Source: UBA1952 sp965200035
Lineage (GTDB): Bacteria; Bacteroidota; Bacteroidia; Chitinophagales; Chitinophagaceae
DNA: 64,000 nt
NCBI GenBank assembly: GCA_965200035.1
Contig: OZ241334.1
Coordinates: 186,001 to 250,000, forward strand
Direction of reading: 5' to 3'
Shown: piece by piece, positions 17,979 through 27,103 of the stretch
Numbering within the stretch: the stretch's first letter is position 1
How the letters are laid out: each line of letters opens with the position of its first letter
Notes under the pieces: generated by a model
Told to the model about the DNA's origin: nothing
The model's input: only the letters and a program-made list of their open reading frames with translations
Databases searched by the model: none
Program-made: the position numbers and the translations under genes

Positions 17979-18262
17979 GTTATGAATTTGTATTGGTGAA
18001 ATAGAATGCGTGAGTGGTCATAGAAGGATGTACGGGTTAACAATTGATTTGGATTTGCTGAAGGTCAATTGTTGAAAAGATTTTTTCGTTGGGACATCAG
18101 AGCGGATTGGACATAGGAATGGATAATCTTAACATCTAAAAAAACTGTACCAATCTGTTTTTCTGTTTTTTCCAATAGTAATGGCATTAAGTTTTGATGA
18201 ACAATTTTAGCATTCCCCAATAGAGTGCTGTCTCTATATCTAATTTTCAAACCAGTTTTTTT

Positions 18263-20416
18263 ATGACAAGACGATTTACAATTCAGGCGTTTACGGCTGT
18301 ATTCCTTGGTATCACTGCATTATGCAGTCCCGGAAAGAGCTCGGCTCAGGCAATCAGCGAGGGCTTTGATGACATTACTACCCTACCCGCCAGCGGGTGG
18401 TCGCTGCAAAACCTGAGTTCCCCATTAGGGAGTACGGGGTGGTTCCAGGGGAACGCTTCCACATTTTCCTCACAGAATGGTGTAGCCAACTCTTACATCG
18501 CAGCAGATCAGAACAATACGACCAATGGTGGCACCATCAGCAACTGGCTTATTGCTCCAAACCGCACTTTCCGCAATGGTGATGTAGTTACCTTTTATAC
18601 CCGCACGGTAGCAGCCAGCCTGCGCCCCGACCGGCTGCAGGTGCGCATGAGCAATAATGGTACCAGTACCAATGTGGGCACTACCGCTACTTCGGTAGGT
18701 GACTTTACCAATCTGCTGCTTGAAATCAACGCCAGCCAGACGATATTGGTTTACCCGGGTACTTTTACTCAATATACAGTTACCATCAGCGGTCTTACGG
18801 CTCCTACTTCCGGCCGTGTAGCTTTCCGCTATTTTGTGACGAACGGTGGTTCTGCGCTCGGCGGCAACTCCAATTACATTGGCATAGACAATTTTGTATA
18901 TACACCGCTTATATGTCCGGCTTTCACCGTGAACCCTGCTACACTGCCTAATCCTATACTGGGCACAGCATATTCACAAACGCTGACTACGGCCAATGGC
19001 TCCGGCACACCGGCTTATACGGTTACATCCGGCGCATTGCCTGCGGGCCTTACGCTTTCACCTGCCGGTGTGATTTCCGGTACGCCTACTACTTCAGGCA
19101 CTTCCACTTTTGTAGTTACTTCTACAGATGCGGTTACCGGCTGCAGCGGCTCACGCTCTTATACGGTAAGCATTGCATGCCCCACCATTACAGTGAATCC
19201 TGCTACATTGCCTGCGGGCACTGCAGGTACTGGTTATAGCCAGACGTTTACACAGACCGGCGCAGTAGGCACAACTACTTACTCTGTCAGCTCCGGCACT
19301 TTGCCTGCGGGCCTTACGCTCAGCAGCGCCGGTGTACTGTCCGGCACCCCTACTACTCAGGGCAATTACAACTTTACAGTGTTGGCCTCTGCATCAAGCA
19401 ACTGTACCGGTTCCCGCGCTTATACTTTATCTATAGGCTGCCCTGCAATGACTGTTACCCTGGCTCCATTTACAGCAGTATGCTCCAATGCACAACTTGT
19501 AACATTGAGCGGCGCTAGTCCTGCAGGTGGTACATTCAGCGGTACAGGTGTAAGCAATGGCATGTTTAATCCTGCTTTCGGTACACAGACGATTACCTAT
19601 ACTTATACCAATACCAATGGTTGCAGCTATACAGCTACCCAATCATTCCCGGTAAATGCTGCTCCTGTGGTCAGCTTCTCTCCCCTGCCCGCGCTTTGCT
19701 CTGATGCGCTGCCTTTCACGATACAGAATGCCTCCCCTACAGGTGGCATGTATTATGGCGATTCTCTGAGAAACGGTGTTTTCTTCCCATCGTCCGGTAC
19801 GCAGATGATCAAGTATGTGCTGACCAACAGCGCAGGCTGTAAAGACAGCGCTACGCAAACGATCACAATTAAGCCGGCTCCTGTGGTAATGCAGGATACT
19901 TCTTTCACCCGTCTTTGCCTGGGTGGTGATACCGTTATGCTTTCAGGTGCTACACCTACCGGTGGCGTGTACAGCGGTGTTGGCGTCGACAGCGGCCGCT
20001 TCGTACCGAATATGACCGGCACTTATGTAGTTGGCTACACGGTGACCGCCAGCAATGGCTGTACCGCGTCTGCGATCAAGACGATTACAGTGGTAGATTG
20101 CAGCGTCACTCCTCCGCCACCGCCGCCAACTGGTATCGGCAGCACGCCACAGGGTGCAGTTTCTGCTACTTCGTTTGATTGCTATCCTAACCCTACTACC
20201 GGACATGTATCTGTAGTGTTCAACCAATCTGTAAAGGATGCCGCTACGCTTCAGGTGATGGATATTCAGGGCCGTGTGCTTGAGCAAAAGCATGTTGGTA
20301 GTGTAAATGGTAAGGCTACGGTTGATTTCGAATTAAGCAGCTATCCGAAGGGCATGTATCTGATTCAGGTCCGGACTAATGAAAGCACAGCTACCCGCAA
20401 GATCATGTTGCAGTAA
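18263..20416 (+). CDS. Exported multidomain adhesin-like protein, T9SS type A sorting domain
   Basis: 717 residues. Signal peptide to about residue 29 (KSSAQA), then a choice-of-anchor J-like domain (about 30-215; SEGFDDITTLPASGWSLQN, SNWLIAP), two He_PIG-type immunoglobulin-like repeats (about 218-395, each with LPAGLTLS and GxISGTPTT or GVLSGTPTT), three further PKD/Ig-like modules (about 395-610), a PPPPPP linker and a T9SS type A domain (CYPNPTTGHVSVVFN, MDIQGRVLE, GMYLIQVR). It should be a surface or secreted protein. It is divergent from the DUF4331 genes and followed by a terminator. A TAATTTTC at 18241-18248 could be its -7 box. Confidence 0.9.
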   Translation: MTRRFTIQAFTAVFLGITALCSPGKSSAQAISEGFDDITTLPASGWSLQNLSSPLGSTGWFQGNASTFSSQNGVANSYIAADQNNTTNGGTISNWLIAPNRTFRNGDVVTFYTRTVAASLRPDRLQVRMSNNGTSTNVGTTATSVGDFTNLLLEINASQTILVYPGTFTQYTVTISGLTAPTSGRVAFRYFVTNGGSALGGNSNYIGIDNFVYTPLICPAFTVNPATLPNPILGTAYSQTLTTANGSGTPAYTVTSGALPAGLTLSPAGVISGTPTTSGTSTFVVTSTDAVTGCSGSRSYTVSIACPTITVNPATLPAGTAGTGYSQTFTQTGAVGTTTYSVSSGTLPAGLTLSSAGVLSGTPTTQGNYNFTVLASASSNCTGSRAYTLSIGCPAMTVTLAPFTAVCSNAQLVTLSGASPAGGTFSGTGVSNGMFNPAFGTQTITYTYTNTNGCSYTATQSFPVNAAPVVSFSPLPALCSDALPFTIQNASPTGGMYYGDSLRNGVFFPSSGTQMIKYVLTNSAGCKDSATQTITIKPAPVVMQDTSFTRLCLGGDTVMLSGATPTGGVYSGVGVDSGRFVPNMTGTYVVGYTVTASNGCTASAIKTITVVDCSVTPPPPPPTGIGSTPQGAVSATSFDCYPNPTTGHVSVVFNQSVKDAATLQVMDIQGRVLEQKHVGSVNGKATVDFELSSYPKGMYLIQVRTNESTATRKIMLQ

Positions 20417-20433
20417 TTCTTTGATCTTAATAT

Positions 20434-20470
20434 AAAAATCCCCGGCTGGTATGACCAACCGGGGATTTTT
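20434..20470 (+). terminator. Rho-independent terminator
   Basis: A 12-bp perfect stem (AAAAATCCCCGG, 20434-20445, with CCGGGGATTTTT, 20459-20470). The 13-nt loop extends the pairing (CTGGT with ACCAA). It lies 18 nt after the adhesin stop. Confidence 0.9.
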
Positions 20471-20530
20471 GGCTTTAGAGCGGCATTCCGGGGAATGTGC
20501 GGTTACCGCAAGTGTGGAATAGGTGATCAT

Positions 20531-20845
20531 TCAGGGATGCTGGCGGATGTTGGTGCAATCTTAACGGATGTCAGCTTGCGTATGTTGCATAGCATTGGTG
20601 CGCTACCGGGCGTCAGTGGTGTGCTGCTGCATGACAGCGGTGTCCTGCCGGGTGTCATTGGTGCGCTGCCGGATGGCATTGGTGTCCTGCCGGATGGTAG
20701 TGGTGAGCTGCCTGGCCCGAGTGGTGTTGTAACGGGCATTAGTGGTGCCCGAGCGGACGACATTGGTTTCCTACCGGGTGTTAGTGGTGTTTTACCGCCT
20801 CGTGGTGGTGTGCTACCGGGCATTATTGGTGCGCTGCCGGGCGTC
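20531..20845. repeat. 21-bp tandem repeat (minisatellite), about 15 units
   Basis: Fifteen degenerate 21-bp units can be aligned without gaps from 20531 to 20845; the 12 from 20594 onward are clearest (type unit ATTGGTGCGCTGCCGGGCGTC). Because 21 is a multiple of three, both strands stay open: plus-strand reading gives heptads like IGALPGV, minus-strand gives TPGSAPM. Neither reading has a signal peptide or a believable start, so I treat it as a repeat, not a gene. It sits between two terminators in a 668-bp gap. Confidence 0.85.
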
Positions 20846-21004
20846 AGTGCCTTCATTTCAGATTGTACCTGGGCATTTCAAGCTGGTTATACCATTTAAT
20901 GCGTGCTCTATATGGCGGCTGATGGAGATGGATGAAAAAAGAAAGACTAGCCAAATTGGGCACAATTTGCTAAAAACAAGGACAATCATTCAATTATAAT
21001 ATGC

Positions 21005-21039
21005 AAAAAGCCTGCGCAAAAAGGATGCGCAGGCTTTTT
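21005..21039 (-). terminator. Rho-independent terminator for the alpha/beta hydrolase
   Basis: A 14-bp perfect stem (21005-21018 with 21026-21039, core GCCTGCGCA/TGCGCAGGC) with a 7-nt loop, 46 nt beyond the hydrolase stop. A/T runs on both sides would allow it to work in both directions. Confidence 0.88.
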
Positions 21040-21084
21040 AATTAATGGATTTGACAAGTCAGAAAAAATCCTGACTTTATATTA

Positions 21085-21888
21085 TTACATTGCTTGCCCC
21101 TGAAGCCAGTTGTACACATAATCGGCTACTTCTTCCCAGCCCGGCTCTCCACAGATGTAGTGTGAGCGGTTGAGAAATTCTTTATAGGCGGCTGAACTAC
21201 CTGCATCTGTATAGGCCTTGCTGTTCTTTTCTACCAGCTCGGTAGGAATGATCTGGTCTTCTTTACCACTGATGAACAGCATGGGCGCATGAGGTATATT
21301 GAGATCCAGGTGACCGGAGGAACCGAGGCAGCCACGCAGTACGTTGCGGCTATCGTGTGTGGCCGTTTCCTGAAATGCCTGATTGGCGGCGGCATCGTTC
21401 AGGGTATTGCAAAAACTTTCGTGGAAGGTTTCAGGCGTCTGCATAAAGGGCTGATCGCCTTTGAACGGATTGGCGATGGCTGCTACGTTTTTGAAGAATG
21501 GCCAGTCGAGGGTCATCATCATATTCGGGGCAACGGAGCTGATGGGCACGCCGAGGCTTACGAGGTTTTTGTTCACGAGAATTTGCGTGATAAGTCCGCC
21601 TACGGAATGGCCGATGACGATGGGTTTTTCATTTGACCCAGTAGTGTCTCCTCCTGCTGATATTACCTGGCTTTCCATTGCCTGAATCACTTCTTCGATG
21701 GTCAAATCGCCTAATGTGGCCGGTGGATTATTGCGCAGATCGGCCGGGCTCCCTTCGTGGTCGGGCCATGCGGGAGCGATGCAGTTGTATCCGCGCTCTG
21801 TGAAATAGGCCATCCATTTTTCCCAGCTTTTGGGATTCTGAAACATGCCGTGAATGAAAACGATTGTCTTGCTCATCTGGTTAGTCAT
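21085..21888 (-). CDS. Alpha/beta hydrolase
   Basis: 267 residues (263 if the second ATG at 21876, just before SKTIVFIHG, is used). The oxyanion loop HGMF, nucleophile elbow GHSVGG (catalytic Ser), an acidic residue in ISGKEDQIIPT and a late His in NRSHYICGEPGW give a complete Ser-Asp-His triad. There is no signal peptide, so it is cytoplasmic. The substrate is unknown; the nearest annotations would be generic lipase or esterase. It is a single gene, with repeats upstream. Confidence 0.88.
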   Translation of the reverse strand: MTNQMSKTIVFIHGMFQNPKSWEKWMAYFTERGYNCIAPAWPDHEGSPADLRNNPPATLGDLTIEEVIQAMESQVISAGGDTTGSNEKPIVIGHSVGGLITQILVNKNLVSLGVPISSVAPNMMMTLDWPFFKNVAAIANPFKGDQPFMQTPETFHESFCNTLNDAAANQAFQETATHDSRNVLRGCLGSSGHLDLNIPHAPMLFISGKEDQIIPTELVEKNSKAYTDAGSSAAYKEFLNRSHYICGEPGWEEVADYVYNWLQGQAM

Positions 21889-21965
21889 TATTAGTTATGC
21901 TAAGCGTAAACTAAAATCACGCCGGGGCGGGCCAGGGAATATTTCTTCAGGTTTCTTGTTGGGAG

Positions 21966-22367
21966 GATTCCCTACGGGAGCTTTTCTCTCTGCGAAGCAG
22001 AAATGACAAGCTTGTATATATCCTTATTAGAAGGGAAGAATTGGAAAAGTATAGTTAGCGTTACAGCACATTTTACAGCACATGTTTTACAGCACATAGC
22101 TTGCAGCGACTTGTCATTCCCGTAGGGAATCTTTCCTTAAGTTTCTTTCTGGGGGATTCCCTACGGGAATGACAAGCTTGTTTATATCCTTGTTGGATGG
22201 AAAGAGGCGGGAAGTATAGTTAGCGTTACAGTAGGTTTTACAGCATGTTTTTTACAGCACATTTTATAGCACATTTTATAGCACAAAGCTTGCAGCGACT
22301 TGTCATTCCCGTAGGGAATCTTTCCTTGGTTTTTATTGAGGATTCCCTTCGGGAATGACAAGTCGCT
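21966..22367. repeat. Duplicated unit with long palindromes (REP-like)
   Basis: A unit of about 165-189 bp occurs about two and a half times. Each unit carries an inverted repeat based on CTTGTCATTCCCGTAGGG and its complement. In the first complete pair 22110-22131 and 22155-22176 match perfectly over 22 bp. In the second, 22294-22320 and 22341-22367 match over 27 bp with one mismatch. A right arm only is left at 21966-21980. Between them are repeated short runs ending ACAGCACA or ATAGCACA and a copy of AGTATAGTTAGCGTTACAG. No ORF is credible. It fills most of the 583-bp gap before the APC permease. Confidence 0.85.
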
Positions 22368-22471
22368 GGTGGAAGAGATAAGTCGTTGCAAATTATATTC
22401 CTGAAAGATGGAGAGAGGTGCAACTAATCTTCTGCGTTTCAATTCAATTTAAAGATGTCTATTTTAGCCCT

Positions 22472-23794
22472 ATGCCTGCTACTGTACCATCGCGCAAGCT
22501 GCGGCCGCTGCAACTGATCACGGTTATTTTCTTTACGGTGTCCGGCGGACCTTACGGGCTGGAGCCGCTGCTCAATTATGCAGGCGCACATGCGGCGCTG
22601 CTGCTGTTGCTGGTGATTCCGCTGCTGTGGGATATGCCGGCCATCTTCACGGTGCTGGAGCTGAACGGGATGATGCCGGTGACCGGTGGCTATTATCAAT
22701 GGGTGAAGCATGCCTTGGGCAAGCGCTGGGGCTTCTTCGAAGGCTGGTGGACTTGGCTCTATACGTTTGCCGATCTGGCTATTTATCCGGTGCTATTCGT
22801 ACAATACTCGGGCTTCTTCTTTCCGGGCATCGAGGCTTACCGGCTGCTGATCTGCCTGTCTATCGTATGGGCTTCGGCGGGGCTGAACATTCTCGGCATT
22901 GTGCCTGTAGGGCGTGTGGCGCTTGGGCTGAGCGTGGTGGTGCTGTTGCCTTTTCTGGTTTTGTTTGCCGTATTTGCCCAGCACCATACCGGTGGCTATC
23001 TGCTTCCTGCACCGTCTTTGCAGCACATCACGTACCCTTCGCTCGGGCTGGCTGCCTATACGGTGATGTGGAACTGCTTTGGCTGGGATAATGCGACTAC
23101 TTATGCGGAAGAGGTAGAGAAGCCGGAGCGCTCTTACCTGATCTCCGTTTTTACTGCTTTTATATTGGTGATGCTGATCTATACGGGGGTGATTGTGGTA
23201 GCGCAATTATCCGGTATTAGCTATACTATACTTGCCGGTAATGGACTGCCTGCGCTTGGGGCGCTGATTGGCGGGCGCTGGCTGGGCGCGATCATTGCAT
23301 TTGGCGGGATGGCGAGCACGCTTGGGCTGTATGCGGCCAACCTGCTTTCGGTATCGCGGCTGCCCAAGGTGATGGCGGATGACGGGCTGATGCCTGCGCG
23401 GCTGCACGTACTGCATCCGAAGTTCAATACGCCTTATGTATCCATTATTGTATGCTCGGTGGTGATCAGCCTGATGACGCTCTGGAGCTTTGGCGATCTC
23501 CTCATTATTGATGTGACGGTGTATGGCGCGGGCCTCTTTCTGGAGTATATCTCGCTCATCAAAATGCGGATGCGGGAGCCGGACCGGCATCGCCCGTTCA
23601 GGATACCGCTTGGCACGCGCTGGCTTTGTGTGCTGCTTATTTTCCCGGTTACGGTTTATCTGGTGGCGCTTACGGGAGTGCTGTCTTCTATGGATGCCGC
23701 TCTGAAGCCTGCTTTGTTTGCGATCGGGGCTTTGCTCAGCGGCGAGGTTGTCTGGAGGATTATTATTTGGCGCCGGCCGCATTTAAAAGGTTGA
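22472..23794 (+). CDS. APC family amino acid permease
   Basis: 440 residues from the ATG at 22472; earlier in-frame starts give a non-membrane extension and lie before the likely promoter TATTTTAG (22460-22467). About 12 membrane helices are visible. The first contains TVSGGPYGLEPLLNYAG, and the helix 6 region MWNCFGWDNATTYAEEVEKPERSY matches amino acid/polyamine antiporters of the APC superfamily. The substrate is not determined. Single gene. Confidence 0.88.
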   Translation: MPATVPSRKLRPLQLITVIFFTVSGGPYGLEPLLNYAGAHAALLLLLVIPLLWDMPAIFTVLELNGMMPVTGGYYQWVKHALGKRWGFFEGWWTWLYTFADLAIYPVLFVQYSGFFFPGIEAYRLLICLSIVWASAGLNILGIVPVGRVALGLSVVVLLPFLVLFAVFAQHHTGGYLLPAPSLQHITYPSLGLAAYTVMWNCFGWDNATTYAEEVEKPERSYLISVFTAFILVMLIYTGVIVVAQLSGISYTILAGNGLPALGALIGGRWLGAIIAFGGMASTLGLYAANLLSVSRLPKVMADDGLMPARLHVLHPKFNTPYVSIIVCSVVISLMTLWSFGDLLIIDVTVYGAGLFLEYISLIKMRMREPDRHRPFRIPLGTRWLCVLLIFPVTVYLVALTGVLSSMDAALKPALFAIGALLSGEVVWRIIIWRRPHLKG

Positions 23795-23860
23795 GCAGAT
23801 TGTTTTGCTCACGGAGGCAATGCGGCGCGGTTGCGCTGTGGCTTTGTGCCTTTTCCTTTC

Positions 23861-26320
23861 CTAGAATTTTACGATCAGCTTTACGTTCAGCAGACGGGAT
23901 GTCAGCCTGTTGGGAACAGCGTAGGTGCCGCCTGAGGTCTGGTCCTGTATCCATGCATAGGAGAGCGTGTTCTGGATGCCCAGTACATTGAATACTTCCA
24001 GGCTCGCCCAGATGCTTTCTACTTTTTTGAAGAAGCTGTGCGATGGGCGCTCTTTGCGTGTGCCATCGAGCAGGAGAGCGCTGAAGCCTATATCGCCGCG
24101 CTTGTAATCGGGGATGCGCAGGGTCTGATTTTCACGCTTGCCGTTTGGCGGACCGAATGGCAGGCCGGTGGCGTAGATCAGGTTCAGGTTTACTTTAAAG
24201 TTCTTGTGGCGGGGCAGGTAATCCTGCAGAAACAGGCCGAGCATGAAGCGCTGATCGGTGGGGCGCGGAATGTACCCGGTGCTTGCGGTGCTGTCATTGC
24301 CTGCGCCATCTGTATAATGGAAGGTGAGCTTTTCCATGGTCTTCAGGTAGCCGAGGCTCAGCCAGGAAGTGGCGTCGGGAACGAGATCGCCATAGAGGCG
24401 CACTTCACCGCCATAGGCGTAGCCTACCCCGGCATTCTGTCCGTAATATCGGATGCGAACATCATCGTATTCGTAGGGCACGAGGTCCCACAGCTTTTTG
24501 TAGTAGGCTTCGTAGGTAAACTTAAAGTTTTGGGTACCGGACTTAAAGTCGCGCTCGCCGCCCGCTACGATGTGGAAGGATTTCTGCGCTCTGAGCTGCT
24601 GATTTACATTGCCGTCCAGGTCGCGCATCTCGCGGTAAAAGGGAGGCTGCGCATAGAGGCCTGCGGCAAATTTGTAAAGCGTGCCGGGCTTGTTACCAGG
24701 CTTGTAGTTGACCTGCATCCGCGGGCTCAGGATAAATTCCTGGTTGAGATCGCTGTAGTTGAAGCGCAGGCCGGCATTGATGGTGAGGCCGCTGGTTGCG
24801 CCGCCTACGCGGATGGCATCCTGCAGAAAGCCGGTGTAACGGGTGTAATTGAAATCGGATGATGAGTTGTAGAATTTGGTGAGCTGCAGCAGATCGGGGT
24901 TGTAGGGCTGGGTGAAGCCGGCTGAATCGCGGCGCTCCCATTCGTGGAGCTTATCCGAGATATTGCTGACGGATGCATCGAGGCCCCATTGAAGCTGGTG
25001 ATTGCCGCCATCGTAGCTGCCGCGGTGTGCGATGGTCCCTACTTTCACTTTCAGGTAGTTACGGGCGTGGGTCTGTATGATGCCGGTGCCCAACGCGTAT
25101 TTGATCTGTCCGAAGTCTGCTTTTGCTAGGTCTGTCTCAAGCTGACCGAGGATGTACTCTCCGCTGATGTCGTAGGTTTCTTCTTCATTGGTCTGGAAGC
25201 CGGATGCGAGCAACTTCAGCCGCAGGCGCTCCGTAGGACGATAAGTGGTAGAGATGCCGGCAAATTTGGAATCGAACTGATCGATCTCGCCGCCATTGTA
25301 GAATACCTGTAGCTGGTAGGCTTCGTTCACTACACCAAAGGAAGAAACAGATTCGGAAGGATAGTAGGAGAAACGGTTGCGTGCGTAGTTGCCGATGGCT
25401 TCCACTTCCCATTTTCCATTGATGCGGTAATTGACGAGCGCCTGAAAGTCGGTGAAGGAAGGATTGTACACGCCTTTGGTGGGCTGGCTTTGAAGCAGGT
25501 ATTGATTGCTTTTCTGCCGCAGGCCTACCATATAGGTAAGGCGGTCATTTTTGGAAGCGCCTTCGAGGGAAAGGCTGGCTCCGAGCAGGCTGGCCATGGC
25601 GGTGCCCCGGAAACGGTCGGGGCGGCGATAGCTTACATCCAGCACAGAGCTCATCTTATCGCCATAGCGCGCCTGAAAGCCGCCGATGGAAAAGTTGATA
25701 TTGCTGACCAGATCTGAGTTGATGAAGCTCAGGCCTTCCTGCTGCCCGGAGCGGATGAGGTATGGGCGGTAGATCTCAAAATCATTTACATAGACGAGGT
25801 TCTCATCGTAGTTGCCGCCACGGACTGTGTATTGCGAAGTGAGCTCGTTATGAGAGCCGACCAGCGATTTGATGGCGTTGGTGAGGCCATCGCCGGTACC
25901 GGCAATCTGGTTGAGGTTGGATGGATCGAGGATGTAGATGCTGCCGGCTTCGCGCTGGGTGCGGATGGCTTTCTTGGTGACCTCATCGATCTCCCTTGCT
26001 TTGCTCTGCAGCCGTACGTTGAGCTTTTTCTGCTCGCCTGCATCGAGGGTCATATACTCCCGGATGGCGTCGCCGCTGAGGTAGGAATAGACTAGCGTGA
26101 TGCGCTTGCCAGCCGGCACTTCCAACCGGTACTCCCCTTTCGGACCGGTATTGGCGCCGATGGGAGTGCCTTCTACGGCAACGGTAGCCAGCTCCAGCGC
26201 TCTGCCGTTACCATCGGTAACCGTGCCATAAAGTGCGGCGGTCTGTGCGGCGGTAAGCAGGGGCACACCGACAAGTGCTGCGATCAGAAAGAGTATTCGT
26301 TGCCACATAGGTCTTCCCAT
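23861..26320 (-). CDS. TonB-dependent receptor with CarboxypepD_reg-like domain
   Basis: 819 residues; a second ATG at 26308 gives a tighter signal peptide (MWQRILFLIAALVGVPLL). CarboxypepD_reg-like domain about 27-110 (LYGTVTDGNGRALELATVAV), plug about 125-240 (SQYTVRGGNYDENLVYVNDFEI), then a barrel ending in LIVKF. No SusD-like neighbour. It starts 19 bp after the rpe stop and probably shares its transcript. The substrate cannot be inferred. Confidence 0.9.
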   Translation of the reverse strand: MGRPMWQRILFLIAALVGVPLLTAAQTAALYGTVTDGNGRALELATVAVEGTPIGANTGPKGEYRLEVPAGKRITLVYSYLSGDAIREYMTLDAGEQKKLNVRLQSKAREIDEVTKKAIRTQREAGSIYILDPSNLNQIAGTGDGLTNAIKSLVGSHNELTSQYTVRGGNYDENLVYVNDFEIYRPYLIRSGQQEGLSFINSDLVSNINFSIGGFQARYGDKMSSVLDVSYRRPDRFRGTAMASLLGASLSLEGASKNDRLTYMVGLRQKSNQYLLQSQPTKGVYNPSFTDFQALVNYRINGKWEVEAIGNYARNRFSYYPSESVSSFGVVNEAYQLQVFYNGGEIDQFDSKFAGISTTYRPTERLRLKLLASGFQTNEEETYDISGEYILGQLETDLAKADFGQIKYALGTGIIQTHARNYLKVKVGTIAHRGSYDGGNHQLQWGLDASVSNISDKLHEWERRDSAGFTQPYNPDLLQLTKFYNSSSDFNYTRYTGFLQDAIRVGGATSGLTINAGLRFNYSDLNQEFILSPRMQVNYKPGNKPGTLYKFAAGLYAQPPFYREMRDLDGNVNQQLRAQKSFHIVAGGERDFKSGTQNFKFTYEAYYKKLWDLVPYEYDDVRIRYYGQNAGVGYAYGGEVRLYGDLVPDATSWLSLGYLKTMEKLTFHYTDGAGNDSTASTGYIPRPTDQRFMLGLFLQDYLPRHKNFKVNLNLIYATGLPFGPPNGKRENQTLRIPDYKRGDIGFSALLLDGTRKERPSHSFFKKVESIWASLEVFNVLGIQNTLSYAWIQDQTSGGTYAVPNRLTSRLLNVKLIVKF

Positions 26321-26339
26321 AAACGGGTAAAAGGTAATT

Positions 26340-26993
26340 TTATTTTCCCACGGCCCTGAGCTGTGCGATCATTTGTTTGGGGTCTTCTGCCGAGAACACG
26401 GTATTGCCCGCTACCAGCACATCTGCGCCTGCGGCAATGATGGTCTGCGCATTGTCCAGCGTTACTCCCCCATCTATCTCGATGAGCGCTTTGCTGCCGG
26501 TGGCCTGGATCATCTGCTTCAGCGCTGCAATCTTTTTCAGGGTCTGCGGGATGAACTTCTGTCCGCCGAAACCCGGGTTGACGCTCATCATGCAAACGAG
26601 GTCTATATCCTGAATCACATCTTCGAGCACGCTTACCGGCGTATGTGGATTGATGGCTACCCCGGCCTGCATACCCAGTGCTTTAATGGCCTGAAGGCTG
26701 CGGTGCAGATGCGGCGAGGCTTCATAATGAACGGATAATATGTCGGTGCCGGCTTTGGCAAAGTCTTCAAAATATTTTTCCGGCTCTACGATCATCAGGT
26801 GCACGTCAAAGGTCTTTTTCGCGGCCTTTTTCATGGCTGCGATGATGGGTGCGCCGAAGGTAATGTTGGGCACAAAGCGGCCATCCATTACATCGAGGTG
26901 AAACCAGTCGGCCTCGCTGTGGTTGATCATATTGATATCATGCTCGAGCTTCAGGAAATTGGAAGACAGCATGGAAGGTGCAATCAGCGCCAT
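26340..26993 (-). CDS. rpe: Ribulose-phosphate 3-epimerase
   Basis: 217 residues, normal length. It interconverts ribulose 5-phosphate and xylulose 5-phosphate in the pentose phosphate pathway, in the cytoplasm. Motifs: APSMLSSNFLKL at the N-terminus, the metal-ligand regions WFHLDVMDGRFVPN and DVHLMI, MSVNPGFGGQKFI, and EIDGGV near the end. The catalytic Asp pair and metal His/Asp residues are all present. Upstream of the TonB receptor gene and likely co-transcribed with it. Confidence 0.97.
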   Translation of the reverse strand: MALIAPSMLSSNFLKLEHDINMINHSEADWFHLDVMDGRFVPNITFGAPIIAAMKKAAKKTFDVHLMIVEPEKYFEDFAKAGTDILSVHYEASPHLHRSLQAIKALGMQAGVAINPHTPVSVLEDVIQDIDLVCMMSVNPGFGGQKFIPQTLKKIAALKQMIQATGSKALIEIDGGVTLDNAQTIIAAGADVLVAGNTVFSAEDPKQMIAQLRAVGK

Positions 26994-27103
26994 TTTATTA
27001 TTGTTGAGTGTTAAGTGTTCAATTGCTTTTAATGAATTTGGGTTGTTGGAATCTGAATGCTTCTTCTTTGCTCACTTTGCACTAAACACTCAAAACTCGA
27101 CCC

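Noticed and set aside
18065..18250. 61-codon frame upstream of the DUF4331 genes
   Set aside because: Lies in the divergent promoter region, with no recognisable features.
20495..20899. Open frames on both strands through the 21-bp repeat
   Set aside because: They follow from the 21-bp period, have no signal peptide, domain or plausible start, and the same stretch is open on both strands.
20531..22367. Possible CRISPR arrays
   Set aside because: The 21-bp units are contiguous without spacers, and the 22-kb repeats are palindromes with long non-spacer units; no cas gene is near.
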